Assembly (NCBI GenBank): GCA_016792865.1
Contig: JAEUMJ010000053.1
Span: forward strand, 1 to 35,118
Length of the DNA: 35,118 nt
Origin: Hyphomicrobiales bacterium
Lineage (GTDB): Bacteria > Pseudomonadota > Alphaproteobacteria > Rhizobiales > Aestuariivirgaceae
Direction of reading: 5' to 3'
Position numbers and translations under genes: made by a program. The notes below the pieces were generated by a model. It ran no database searches. It saw only the letters and a program-made list of their open reading frames with translations, and was not told where the DNA came from. Numbering within the stretch: position 1 is the first letter of the stretch; every line of letters begins with the position of its first letter. This document shows positions 25,267 through 35,116 of this stretch, piece by piece.

Positions 25267-25694
25267 CTCAACGCGCCCGCTACGCTTTCAAGGCGATGGT
25301 TGCCCTCGCCCGCGCCACGCCCGGCCGGGGTCTCAACATCCGCGAACTGTGCGAACAGGAAGGCCTGCCGCGCAAGTTCATCGAGCAGATCCTGTCCACC
25401 CTCCGTGCTGCCGGATACATCAGCAGCCGGCGCGGCCGTGACGGTGGCTACGAGTTGCTGAAACCCGCCGATCTCATTCATGTCGGATCGCTTCTTCGCC
25501 TGGTGGATGGGCCGATTGCGCCACTCAACTGCCTGTCGCGCACCGCCTATAAACGTTGCGAAGACTGCCGGAGCGAAAGCACCTGCGAACTTCGGATCGC
25601 ATTCGAAAAGCCCTATGCCGACTATCTGGCGGAGCTTGAGAACACCACGCTGGCGCAGGTCATCGGATCTTCGGATCTGAAGGCCGGTCGCTGA
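25260..25694 (+). CDS. Rrf2-family transcriptional regulator
   Basis: A protein of 144 residues. The N-terminal winged helix includes MISQRARYAFKAMVALAR, IRELCEQEGLPRKFIEQILS and the wing SRRGRDGGYELLKPA. Cysteines at 91, 100, 103 and 109 lie in the region where IscR binds its [2Fe-2S] cluster, but with different spacing (C-X8-C-X2-C-X5-C). Relatives include IscR, NsrR and the sulfur regulator CymR. It sits immediately upstream of a sulfate importer, so sulfur or cysteine status is the likely signal, by context only. It begins at the predicted transcription start. Confidence 0.88.
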   Translation: MISQRARYAFKAMVALARATPGRGLNIRELCEQEGLPRKFIEQILSTLRAAGYISSRRGRDGGYELLKPADLIHVGSLLRLVDGPIAPLNCLSRTAYKRCEDCRSESTCELRIAFEKPYADYLAELENTTLAQVIGSSDLKAGR

Positions 25695-25748
25695 TAGGCT
25701 TATCCACAGTACCCCCTCCCGCATAAATCCTTGATTCAGAACAATTCA

Positions 25749-25781
25749 CGCTGTTCCGTTCGGAATAGCGAACATTTCGCT
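25749..25781. promoter_or_regulatory. Two overlapping palindromes upstream of sbp
   Basis: The first, at 25749-25770, has 10-base arms around TT (CGCTGTTCCG / CGGAATAGCG) with one mismatch. The second, at 25767-25781, is AGCGAA-CAT-TTCGCT, perfect. They lie at about -50 to -19 relative to the predicted sbp start, where the -35 box is poor. This fits an activator or a switch-like regulator, for example a CysB-like protein, which is inference. Confidence 0.5.
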
Positions 25782-25787
25782 TGAATC

Positions 25788-25808
25788 TATACTTAATCGG
25801 TGTAGTTT
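25788..25808 (+). promoter_or_regulatory. sbp promoter -10 region with shared motif, copy 2
   Basis: TATACT (25788-25793) is a good -10, and no recognisable -35 lies 16-18 bases upstream. ATCGGTGTAGTTT (25796-25808) follows and resembles the sequence after the Rrf2 -10. The rest of the 25695-25835 gap shows only the overlapping palindromes and a ribosome site (AAAGGA). Confidence 0.45.
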
Positions 25809-25835
25809 AAGGTCATTCAACGAAAGGACCTCGCC

Positions 25836-26870
25836 ATGACACTCTCCCTGCTTCGTCGCCACCTTCTCAGCGCCGCCGCTGCCGCCGCCTTCATTGCCGG
25901 TGCCGGAATTGCCCCTGCCCTTGCGGACAAGACCCTTCTCAACGTCAGCTATGACCCCACCCGTGAATTCTACAAGGAGTTCAACTCGGCATTCGCCGCG
26001 GACTGGGCCGGCAAGCACAATGGCGAAGTGGTCACCGTCAACCAGTCCCACGGCGGCTCCGGCAAGCAGGCCCGCGCCGTCGTGGACGGTCTGGATGCCG
26101 ATGTGGTGACGCTGGCCCTCGCCGGCGATATCGACCAGATCGCGAAAGCCACGAAGAAACTGCCGGAGGACTGGGCCAAGCGGCTTCCGCACAATTCCGC
26201 ACCCTATACCTCCACGATCGTGTTCATTGTCCGCAAGGGCAATCCGAAGGGCATCAAGGACTGGGGCGACCTCGTGAAGGACGATGTACAGGTCATTACG
26301 CCCAACCCGAAAACATCTGGCGGGGCGCGCTGGAATTATCTTGCTGCATGGGCCTATGCCGCGAAGCAGCCCGGCGGCGATGAAGACAAGACCAGGGAGT
26401 TCATCGCAGATCTCTATCGCAATGTTCCGGTGCTCGACACCGGTGCGCGTGGTTCCACCACCACCTTCGCCCAGCGTGAAGTGGGTGACGTGCTGATCTC
26501 ATGGGAGAATGAAGCTTTCCTTGTGCAGCAGGAATTCGGCTCCGACAAGTTCGACATCGTTGTGCCGTCGCTCTCCATCCTGGCTGAGCCTCCCGTCGCC
26601 GTTGTCGATGCGAATGCGAAGGCCAAGGGCAACGAGGAAGTCGCAAAGGCTTATCTCGACTTCCTCTATTCGCCCGCGGGCCAGAGGCTTGCCGCCAAGC
26701 ACTTCTTCCGCCCCACCGATCCTTCGGCTGCCGATCCCGCTGATCTCGCCCGCTTCCCGAAGCTGGAACTCGTGAGCATCGACAAGGACTTCGGTGGCTG
26801 GGCCGCAGCCCAGAAGAAGCACTTCGCCGACGGAGGCATCTTCGACCAGATCTACAAGCCCACCAACTGA
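25836..26870 (+). CDS. sbp: Sulfate/thiosulfate-binding periplasmic protein
   Basis: A protein of 344 residues with a signal peptide ([21 protein letters not shown]) and a type II periplasmic binding fold. Family signatures are [59 protein letters not shown] and [20 protein letters not shown]. It binds sulfate (or thiosulfate) for the CysTWA importer. The ATG has AAAGGA eight bases before. It is the first gene of the transport operon, ten bases before cysT. Whether it is Sbp or CysP in ligand choice cannot be told. Confidence 0.95.
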   Translation: MTLSLLRRHLLSAAAAAAFIAGAGIAPALADKTLLNVSYDPTREFYKEFNSAFAADWAGKHNGEVVTVNQSHGGSGKQARAVVDGLDADVVTLALAGDIDQIAKATKKLPEDWAKRLPHNSAPYTSTIVFIVRKGNPKGIKDWGDLVKDDVQVITPNPKTSGGARWNYLAAWAYAAKQPGGDEDKTREFIADLYRNVPVLDTGARGSTTTFAQREVGDVLISWENEAFLVQQEFGSDKFDIVVPSLSILAEPPVAVVDANAKAKGNEEVAKAYLDFLYSPAGQRLAAKHFFRPTDPSAADPADLARFPKLELVSIDKDFGGWAAAQKKHFADGGIFDQIYKPTN

Positions 26871-26880
26871 GGTCTCGCCC

Positions 26881-27738
26881 GTGGCTTTCACCCTCCTGGG
26901 CCGCGGCAAGACGCTGCGCGAAGCCAGTGTCATTCCGGGTTTCGGCCTGACACTTGGCTTCGCCCTTCTTGGCTTGGGGCTCATTGTTCTCATCCCCCTG
27001 GCGGCACTTGCCCTCAGGGCAGCAAGCATCGGCCCTGCCGGCTTCATTGCGATCGCCTCGGAGCCGCGCGTGTTGGCTGCGCTCCAGCTTTCGTTCGGAG
27101 CGGCGCTGATTGCAGCAGGCGTGAATGCTGTCTTCGGCCTGCTCGTCGCCTGGGTTCTGGTTCGCTATGATTTTCCCGGCAAACGCCTTCTGGACGCGGC
27201 AGTCGATCTGCCGTTCGCGCTGCCCACGGCCGTGGCCGGCATCGCACTGGCCGCCATTTATGCGCCCAACGGTCCTTTGGGTGGACTCGCCGCACTGCTG
27301 GGGCTGAAGGTCGCCTTCACCCCGGCAGGAGTCGTGCTGGCCCTCATCTTCATCGGCCTTCCGTTTGTTGTGCGCACCGTGCAGCCTGTGCTGGAGGAAG
27401 TCGAAAGAGACATCGAAGAAGCCTCCGCGCTTCTTGGTGCATCGCGGTTGCGCACTGTTTTCTCTGTCATCCTGCCCCATGTCTATCCTGCATTGCTCAC
27501 CGGCTTCGCCTTGGCTTTTGCACGGGCTGTCGGGGAATATGGCTCCGTGATCTTCATCGCCGGAAACATCCCGATGGTATCGGAAATCGCGCCGCTTCTG
27601 ATCGTCATCAAGCTGGAGGAATTCGACTATGCGGGCGCAACCGTGATCGCCTCCCTCATGCTGTCGCTTTCCTTTGCCCTGCTTTTCATCATCAACGCCC
27701 TGCAAGGCTGGCAACGCAAGAGGTTCGGAAATGTCTGA
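26881..27738 (+). CDS. cysT: Sulfate ABC transporter permease CysT
   Basis: A protein of 285 residues with about six membrane segments, among them [40 protein letters not shown] and [16 protein letters not shown]. The EAA loop that docks on the ATPase is [20 protein letters not shown]. The start is GTG at 26881, eight bases after GAGG. The next ATG in this frame is far downstream, so the GTG is needed to keep the first transmembrane helix. It pairs with CysW to form the channel and overlaps cysW by eight bases. Confidence 0.93.
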   Translation: MAFTLLGRGKTLREASVIPGFGLTLGFALLGLGLIVLIPLAALALRAASIGPAGFIAIASEPRVLAALQLSFGAALIAAGVNAVFGLLVAWVLVRYDFPGKRLLDAAVDLPFALPTAVAGIALAAIYAPNGPLGGLAALLGLKVAFTPAGVVLALIFIGLPFVVRTVQPVLEEVERDIEEASALLGASRLRTVFSVILPHVYPALLTGFALAFARAVGEYGSVIFIAGNIPMVSEIAPLLIVIKLEEFDYAGATVIASLMLSLSFALLFIINALQGWQRKRFGNV

Positions 27739-28603
27739 AGCAGCCTATCCTGTTCGGCCCCAGAGACGCAGCGAGATTGGCGAGGGCGGCATCATCCAGT
27801 GGCTCCTCGTCACCGTCGCCGTCGTCTTCCTCACATCCGTGCTGCTCCTGCCTCTCGCCGTGGTCTTCGGCGAAGGACTGCGCAAGGGTTGGGAAACATT
27901 CTTCGCCGCGTTCACGGAACCGGACACGCTGGCGGCCGTGCGTCTCACGCTGCTTGTCGCGGCAATCGCCGTGCCTTTCAACATCGTCTTCGGCCTGGCG
28001 GCCAGCTGGGCAATCTCCAAATTCGAATTCGTGGGCAAGAACCTGCTGCTGACCTTGATTGATCTGCCATTCTCTGTTTCGCCCGTGATCTCCGGTCTTG
28101 TCTTTGTATTGCTCTTCGGCGCACAAGGCTGGCTCGGCCCCTGGCTTGAGGCTCATGACCTCAAGATCATCTTTGCCGTTCCGGGTATCGTTCTCGCCAC
28201 GGTCTTCGTCACCTTTCCGTTCGTGGCGCGGGAACTCATTCCGCTGATGCAGGCACAAGGCACATCGGAAGAAGAGGCCGCGCTCACTCTGGGTGCCTCC
28301 GGCTGGCATACTTTCCGCCATGTCACCCTCCCCAACGTCAAATGGGCGCTGCTCTATGGTGTGCTGCTCTGCAACGCACGTGCCATGGGCGAATTCGGTG
28401 CGGTATCTGTCGTGTCCGGCCACATACGCGGCCTCACCAATACCATGCCGCTGCAGATCGAGATCCTCTACAACGAGTATAACTTCACTGCTGCCTTTGC
28501 AGTGGCCACGCTGCTGGCGGCACTCGCGCTGCTCACCCTCGTTCTCAAATCGTTGCTCGAATGGCGCTTCGCCGGCGAGCTTGCCGCCACCAAGCGTCAC
28601 TAG
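27731..28603 (+). CDS. cysW: Sulfate ABC transporter permease CysW
   Basis: A protein of 290 residues and the second channel subunit. Membrane segments include [40 protein letters not shown] and [20 protein letters not shown]. The EAA loop is [20 protein letters not shown] and the late conserved block is [20 protein letters not shown]. The ATG lies inside the last codons of cysT, so coupling is likely. It ends nine bases before cysA. Confidence 0.94.
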   Translation: MSEAAYPVRPQRRSEIGEGGIIQWLLVTVAVVFLTSVLLLPLAVVFGEGLRKGWETFFAAFTEPDTLAAVRLTLLVAAIAVPFNIVFGLAASWAISKFEFVGKNLLLTLIDLPFSVSPVISGLVFVLLFGAQGWLGPWLEAHDLKIIFAVPGIVLATVFVTFPFVARELIPLMQAQGTSEEEAALTLGASGWHTFRHVTLPNVKWALLYGVLLCNARAMGEFGAVSVVSGHIRGLTNTMPLQIEILYNEYNFTAAFAVATLLAALALLTLVLKSLLEWRFAGELAATKRH

Positions 28604-28612
28604 GAGTTGACC

Positions 28613-29407
28613 ATGTCCGTCTCCGTTTCCATCCGCAATATCGTCAAGGAATTCCAGCGCTTCCCAGCCCTTTCGGGAGTGTCACTTGAAGTGAAGCCGG
28701 GCGAGCTTGTGGCGCTCCTGGGACCATCCGGCTCCGGCAAGACAACGTTGCTCCGCACCGTTGCGGGGCTGGAGTTCCAGGATGAGGGGGAAGTATTCTT
28801 CGACAACATCAATGCCGATGGCCTGTCCTTGCGCGAACGCCGCATCGGCTTCGTCTTCCAGCACTATGCCCTCTTCCGCCACATGACGGTTTTCGACAAC
28901 ATCGCTTTCGGGCTGCGCGCGCGCCCTCGTGCCACGCGCCCCGGCGCCGATGACATCAGGAGCCATGTCTATGACCTGCTGTCGCTTGTCCAGTTGATGG
29001 GGCTCGAAAAGCGCTATCCGGCCCAGCTTTCGGGCGGCCAGCGCCAGCGCGTTGCGCTTGCACGGGCTCTCGCAATCGAGCCGCGCGTGCTGCTACTCGA
29101 CGAGCCCTTCGGAGCACTTGATGCAAAGGTGAGGAAGGACTTGCGAAAGTGGCTGCGGCAGTTGCATGACAAGACACGCCACACCACACTTTTCGTGACG
29201 CACGACCAGGATGAGGCATTCGAACTTGCTGATCGCATTGCCATCCTCAACAATGGCGTGATCGAGCAGGTGGGCACGCCGGCGGAGATCCTCAGCCGTC
29301 CCGGCACGGATTTTGTGGCAGATTTTGTGGCCGATGTGGGCCTGTCCACGCTGAAGGCAACGCCCCTCACCTGGCAGCGTGATGTGAAGCTCAAGGCGGC
29401 GCAGTAG
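28613..29407 (+). CDS. cysA: Sulfate ABC transporter ATP-binding protein CysA, short form
   Basis: A protein of 264 residues with Walker [11 protein letters not shown]-loop [13 protein letters not shown], signature [15 protein letters not shown], Walker [17 protein letters not shown] and H-loop [15 protein letters not shown]. coli CysA is about 365 residues; here the C-terminal regulatory (TOBE-like) domain is largely missing, and the protein ends about 35 residues after the ATPase core. The ATG at 28613 follows TAGGAG. A TTG at 28607 overlaps that site and is less likely. It is the last gene of the importer, abutting the convergent DUF2130 gene. Confidence 0.92.
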   Translation: MSVSVSIRNIVKEFQRFPALSGVSLEVKPGELVALLGPSGSGKTTLLRTVAGLEFQDEGEVFFDNINADGLSLRERRIGFVFQHYALFRHMTVFDNIAFGLRARPRATRPGADDIRSHVYDLLSLVQLMGLEKRYPAQLSGGQRQRVALARALAIEPRVLLLDEPFGALDAKVRKDLRKWLRQLHDKTRHTTLFVTHDQDEAFELADRIAILNNGVIEQVGTPAEILSRPGTDFVADFVADVGLSTLKATPLTWQRDVKLKAAQ

Positions 29408-30688
29408 TCACTCCGCGTCCGCTTCTTCCTCACCGGCCATGTGATCGAGCGCGGCAATGGCCTGCATGGTGCTTCCCGCGATGCCCTGCATGTCCCCATA
29501 CATGCCGGAGGTGGCCTCCAGGACATTGAACAGGTTCTTTTCGCGCTTCGCCCACTGGCGCAGCATGAAGGCCTTCTCCTTTTCAAGCTCCTTCTGTTGC
29601 GCCCGGAAATTCTCGATGATGGCATCCACACGGTGCTTGAAATGCGGGCCGGTGAGGTATTCGTACATCTGCTCCATTTTTCCGGCTTGCCCCACCTGCT
29701 GCAACCTGACCCGCGCGATGTCGAGCAGGTGCGCCCTCAGGATTGCCGCCAGCGCCAGCGCCTCGCGCGGATGCACCACATGCACCGCTTCCACCACATC
29801 GAGCCGGTCAACGCCCTTGGGCAAGGCAGTGGATACGAGAACGGCAAGATCGGCAGGATAACTTCGCTGGTCGTCGCGCAACTTGGCAAGCCAACCCTCG
29901 CTCCAGTTCTTCGCCCGCTTCAATTCCCAGATGATCGTTCCGACGCCCTGCCCTGCCGTCGTCATCACCTCCTGCACCAGATCGGCGCCGATCTCACCCT
30001 TCGGCACCGGCGCCACCCGATCCATGGGAAAACGCTGCTGGAGCTGATGCTCGAAGTCCAGTTCCAGGACTTCGCCCTGCAACTGCTGTGATCCCTGTTC
30101 GGCCCGGCGCTTCAGTTCCTCGATCTGGCGCTTCATGCCGTCGATGGTTTCATCCTTCTCGGCCACTTTCAGCCGCAGCGCATCCGCTGCTTCGGCTTGC
30201 GCCCGTGCGAGGATAGCGGCACTTTCCGCCTCCACCCGGCGTGCAACGGTGAGGTCAAGCTCACGCTTCTGGTCTTCCAGCGCGCGCTCCTTCACCACAT
30301 ACTCAGCCTGTTGCTTCTGTGCCTCGGCCAGCTTGTCCTCGCGCTGCTTGAGCACGCTGCGCAGTTCCGCCATGGCGTCTGCCTGTTGCTTCATCTCGAA
30401 TTCGAGGCTGGAACGCACGCGCTTCTGTTCATGTGCCACAAGGGCGGCCCGCTGTGCCTCCAGACGCTCGGCAACCTCCTGCTCCACGTTGGCAGCCGCA
30501 TGGGCCAGCCGCGTTTGCTGTTGCAGGAGGTCGGCGCGCTCCTTCGCCAGCGTCTCGCTTTGCGATTGCAGGCGCTTCTCATAGTCGGCACGGGTTGCCG
30601 CCAGCAGCGGGGCCGCAAGCGACTCCGTCAGCTTGATCTCCGACCTGCAATGGGGGCATGTGATTTGGGGGTCTGTGTGCTGGGCCAT
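29408..30688 (-). CDS. DUF2130 coiled-coil protein with a PD-(D/E)XK nuclease-like core
   Basis: A protein of 426 residues. A small CPHC knuckle near the N-terminus (Cys11, Cys14) is followed by a long Glu/Ala/Arg/Gln coiled coil (about 34-205). The DUF2130 core follows, containing ELDFEHQL (Glu213), GADLVQEV (Asp236) and IIWELKRAKNWSEGW (Glu255, Lys257). The last set matches the acidic residue plus E-X-K pattern of restriction-endonuclease folds. The biological role is not known. The stop abuts cysA. No Shine-Dalgarno sequence is obvious before the ATG. Confidence 0.85.
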   Translation of the reverse strand: MAQHTDPQITCPHCRSEIKLTESLAAPLLAATRADYEKRLQSQSETLAKERADLLQQQTRLAHAAANVEQEVAERLEAQRAALVAHEQKRVRSSLEFEMKQQADAMAELRSVLKQREDKLAEAQKQQAEYVVKERALEDQKRELDLTVARRVEAESAAILARAQAEAADALRLKVAEKDETIDGMKRQIEELKRRAEQGSQQLQGEVLELDFEHQLQQRFPMDRVAPVPKGEIGADLVQEVMTTAGQGVGTIIWELKRAKNWSEGWLAKLRDDQRSYPADLAVLVSTALPKGVDRLDVVEAVHVVHPREALALAAILRAHLLDIARVRLQQVGQAGKMEQMYEYLTGPHFKHRVDAIIENFRAQQKELEKEKAFMLRQWAKREKNLFNVLEATSGMYGDMQGIAGSTMQAIAALDHMAGEEEADAE

Positions 30689-30743
30689 GGCCGGAGCTTA
30701 GCCGATTCCGGTGCGCCCCGCGCACTTCAAAAAACATGCTCCC

Positions 30744-30771
30744 TTGCCCCGCGTCTTCAGGCACTTATAGT
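30744..30771 (+). promoter_or_regulatory. Promoter of the amine oxidase gene
   Basis: TTGCCC (30744-30749) and TATAGT (30766-30771) lie 16 bases apart, and the ATG is seven bases beyond. No ribosome site is visible. As with three regulator genes in this window, a leaderless transcript is predicted. Confidence 0.5.
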
Positions 30772-30778
30772 TGTGGGC

Positions 30779-32101
30779 ATGTCTTCCCGGATACATGACG
30801 TCATCATCGTGGGCAGTGGCCTTGCAGGCGCAGCCGCCGCCTATCAGCTCTCAAGAAAGCCCAGGCGCATCCTCCTGATCGAAGCGCAGGCCCGCATCGG
30901 CGGTCGCGCCTATGCCCGCCGCTTCCGTCATGACGGAACGGCGGAACTGCTCGAATACGGCGGCTCATGGATCACGCCATGGCATGAGCGCATCCGCTCA
31001 CTCTGCCGGGAGTTGGGACTGGCGCTGCGGCCACGCACCGAGATCCGCGAACGCCTTGCCATGAGGGATGGGGTGCCATGTCCGCTTGCGTTTGCCGACG
31101 ATGACGAGCGGCTGGCCCATGATCGCGCGGTGGCGCGGATTGCGGCGGACGCGATGATGCTCAAGGCGGGCCTGCATGAAAATGAAAGGGGCGAGACACT
31201 CTCGGGCATCAGCTATGCGGAATACATGGCACGCCTGAAGCCGCCGCTGGTCACGCGCCATTTGCAGGATGCATGGTGGATCGTTTCGGGCGGCGGTTCC
31301 ATGGACGAGGTCAGTGCGGGCGAATTCCTCCACAGTTGCTCATATGAATCGGGCCTTGCGGAAGACATGATCAAGGTCTGGGCCCACACCGTCGAACCGT
31401 CCATGGATGCGCTTGCGGCGAGGCTGGTTGCGGCGTCGGGCGCCAGTGTCCTGTTGTCGTCGCCGGTCACGCGGATCGTGCAGGATGACGCGCAGGTGTG
31501 CGTCGCGCTGGCGTCGGGCGAGGAGCACAGGTCAACCCATGCCGTTGTCGCAACGGGCATCAACCCCATGCAGGCCATCGCATTCACGCCGCCCCTGACC
31601 ATTGGCCCGGCAACGGCAGTGACCCGCGGCCAGAAGGGGCGCGCCTTCAAGCTCTGGATCAAGGCACGCGGCGTGCCGCTGGGCCGGCTCGTGACGGGCG
31701 ATGGTACCGGTGTGCAGATGATCTTTTCCGAGCGTGCGGCCGATGACGGAAGCATGTTGCTGATCGGCTTCGGCTTGCATGATGAGGGCGCAAGGCCCGC
31801 AGATGAATCCTGGGTGCGGGCGGAATTGGCGCGGCTCTGTCCCAATGCGGAACTGCTCGCCCATGATTGGCATGATTGGCTGGCCGACCCCTATGCCAGG
31901 GGAACGTGGCTCTCGACGCCGTACGACCTGGGTGCGGAATTCGCATCCGGTTCCTGGGGCCCGCAAGGCCGCATCGCCTTCGCCTCGTCCGACATCGCCG
32001 CGGAGAATGCGGGCTGGTTTGAGGGCGCTGTGTGTGCCGGTGAAGCGGCGGCTGCCTGGATTGCGTCGCACCCGTTGCGGGGAAGCGCGGCAACCCGCTG
32101 A
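30779..32101 (+). CDS. Flavin-containing amine oxidase family protein
   Basis: A protein of 440 residues. FAD binding is shown by IIVGSGLAGAAAAYQLSR, the IEAQARIGGRAYARRF stretch and the C-terminal FAD block GRIAFASSDIAAENAGWFEG. LLEYGGSWITPWHERIRSL is the conserved second motif of the monoamine-oxidase fold. Members oxidise amines with oxygen or act on related substrates; the specificity is unclear. The frame is open far upstream, but the ATG at 30779 begins the Rossmann fold directly and matches the promoter. Convergent with groEL. Confidence 0.87.
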   Translation: MSSRIHDVIIVGSGLAGAAAAYQLSRKPRRILLIEAQARIGGRAYARRFRHDGTAELLEYGGSWITPWHERIRSLCRELGLALRPRTEIRERLAMRDGVPCPLAFADDDERLAHDRAVARIAADAMMLKAGLHENERGETLSGISYAEYMARLKPPLVTRHLQDAWWIVSGGGSMDEVSAGEFLHSCSYESGLAEDMIKVWAHTVEPSMDALAARLVAASGASVLLSSPVTRIVQDDAQVCVALASGEEHRSTHAVVATGINPMQAIAFTPPLTIGPATAVTRGQKGRAFKLWIKARGVPLGRLVTGDGTGVQMIFSERAADDGSMLLIGFGLHDEGARPADESWVRAELARLCPNAELLAHDWHDWLADPYARGTWLSTPYDLGAEFASGSWGPQGRIAFASSDIAAENAGWFEGAVCAGEAAAAWIASHPLRGSAATR

Positions 32102-32157
32102 AGCCGAGAGCCTCGCGCCGGGCAGACGGGGCCATGTCCCGCCTCATGGCCGGCAAC

Positions 32158-32185
32158 AAAAAACCCCGGTGTTTCCACCGGGGTT
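32158..32185 (-). terminator. Intrinsic terminator of groESL
   Basis: Read on the minus strand, a perfect 10-base stem (AACCCCGGTG / CACCGGGGTT) with a 4-base loop is followed by six T. It lies 23 bases after the groEL stop. On the plus strand there is no T-run, so it acts mainly on groESL. Confidence 0.92.
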
Positions 32186-32208
32186 CGTATGTGTCGCAAC
32201 TGGACTTA

Positions 32209-33861
<1,653 letters not shown>

Positions 33862-33898
33862 TTAATCTGTGTACGGAACAAAAAAGACGTGGATGGAG

Positions 33899-34186
33899 TT
33901 ATTCCAGCACGCCCATGATGTCGCTTTCCTTCATGATCAGCAGCTCTTCGCCGTCGATCTTCACTTCGGTGCCGGACCACTTGCCGAACAGCACGGTGTC
34001 ACCCTTCTTGAGATCGATCGGCACGAGCTTGCCGTTTTCGTCGCGGGCACCGGGGCCAACTGCGATCACCTTGCCCTGCATCGGCTTTTCCTGAGCCGTA
34101 TCGGGGATGATGATGCCACCCTTGGTCTTGGTGTCTTCTTCAACCCGCTTGACGACAACACGGTCGTGCAAAGGACGGAACTTCAT
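33899..34186 (-). CDS. groS: 10 kDa co-chaperonin GroES
   Basis: A protein of 95 residues, starting [18 protein letters not shown], with the mobile loop [16 protein letters not shown], the glycine-rich core [15 protein letters not shown] and [17 protein letters not shown]. It caps the GroEL ring. TAGGAG lies eight bases before the ATG, which decides the start over an upstream in-frame codon. Heat-shock control is indicated by the CIRCE element upstream. Confidence 0.98.
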   Translation of the reverse strand: MKFRPLHDRVVVKRVEEDTKTKGGIIIPDTAQEKPMQGKVIAVGPGARDENGKLVPIDLKKGDTVLFGKWSGTEVKIDGEELLIMKESDIMGVLE

Positions 34187-34253
34187 GCGAAACGCTCCTA
34201 AAATATTGTTTTCGTTCTTGAAACGTGTGCAAACCCTCCCGGCCTGCACCCGC

Positions 34254-34286
34254 CTGTTAGCACTCTCGACCGGAGAGTGCTAACAG
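34254..34286. promoter_or_regulatory. CIRCE operator (HrcA site) upstream of groESL
   Basis: TTAGCACTC (34257-34265), nine bases, then GAGTGCTAA (34275-34283): an exact CIRCE match. The repeat extends on both sides to 14-base perfect arms (34254-34267 and 34273-34286) around a 5-base loop. HrcA bound here represses groESL until heat or misfolding stress. It lies just downstream of the predicted transcription start. Confidence 0.97.
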
Positions 34287-34294
34287 CTGGCGGG

Positions 34295-34323
34295 GAGATA
34301 GGGCGAGGCCCGCACAACGTCAA
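34295..34323 (-). promoter_or_regulatory. groESL promoter
   Basis: On the minus strand TTGACG (34318-34323) and TATCTC (34295-34300) lie 17 bases apart. Transcription would begin next to the CIRCE element, so the HrcA site is at about +5 to +35. The box could also be read by a heat-shock sigma factor; this was not distinguished. The other bases of the 34187-34459 gap show no gene. Confidence 0.65.
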
Positions 34324-34459
34324 GAGGGTCCGCACGCAAAAGATTCACCATGAAATTCAGATGGTTAATGGCCATGCCCAGAAGCCCCGGCGCACCGGCA
34401 GGATCGGGCCGCCAAACTTGGGGCGCGACCGGAGGCCACCGGTGGCATAAACTTGTCGG

Positions 34460-35116
34460 ATGCAACTTCGCCATTTCCTGATCTGTCTTGTTTTGTCCTC
34501 GCCCGCGGCGGCCACCTCCCCCATGGCAACCTCGATCTCGCCCCTCCCGGACAGCGTCTGGGAGGCCATGCAGGGCAAATCCTACAACCCGGAGATCAAG
34601 GGATGTGCCGGGCGTGAGGAGCTTCGGCTTCTCATCCTCCCCTACCGCGACTACGAAGGCCGCAGCCGCCAGGGGCGGCTGATCGTTCACCGCAGCGTTG
34701 CCGAAGCGGTGCAGGAAATCTTCGTGCAGCTTTATCAGGACAGGAGTTTCGCCATCGAGAAAATGGAACTCATCGACGCCCATGACGGCGATGATGACGC
34801 ATCGATGGCCGCGAACAATACCTCTGGTTACAATTGCCGCCAGGCATCGGGCTCGTCCCGCCTGTCGTCACATGCCACCGGTCTTGCCATTGATGTGAAC
34901 CCGCGTACCAATCCTTTCGTAAGGAAGGGCAAGACCTCGCCACCCGCCGGAGAGGATCTCGACACGCCGGAAGAACGCGAGGCCGCTCATGCCGCACCCG
35001 GCCTCATCACCGCCAGGAGCGCGATCACCAAGGCGTTCGAGGCAAAGGGCTGGTCCTGGGGCGGCAACTGGAAATCAAGCAAGGATTACCAGCATTTTTC
35101 TGCCGATGGCCATTGA
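34460..35116 (+). CDS. Exported M15-family D-Ala-D-Ala carboxypeptidase-like protein
   Basis: A protein of 218 residues, complete, with a Sec signal peptide (LRHFLICLVLSSPAAA). The M15 zinc peptidase fold is indicated by SSHATGLAIDVNPRTNPF (His and Asp zinc ligands) and by the C-terminal GWSWGGNWKSSKDYQHF (third ligand His). Family members trim peptidoglycan peptides in the periplasm. Cys49 and Cys126 could form a disulfide. No Shine-Dalgarno sequence precedes the ATG. The stop ends two bases before the window edge. Confidence 0.87.
   Translation: MQLRHFLICLVLSSPAAATSPMATSISPLPDSVWEAMQGKSYNPEIKGCAGREELRLLILPYRDYEGRSRQGRLIVHRSVAEAVQEIFVQLYQDRSFAIEKMELIDAHDGDDDASMAANNTSGYNCRQASGSSRLSSHATGLAIDVNPRTNPFVRKGKTSPPAGEDLDTPEEREAAHAAPGLITARSAITKAFEAKGWSWGGNWKSSKDYQHFSADGH

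Noticed and set aside
30197-30778. Upstream extension of the amine oxidase reading frame
   Set aside because: It lies opposite the DUF2130 gene, and the FAD-binding fold starts at the ATG at 30779, which also matches the promoter.
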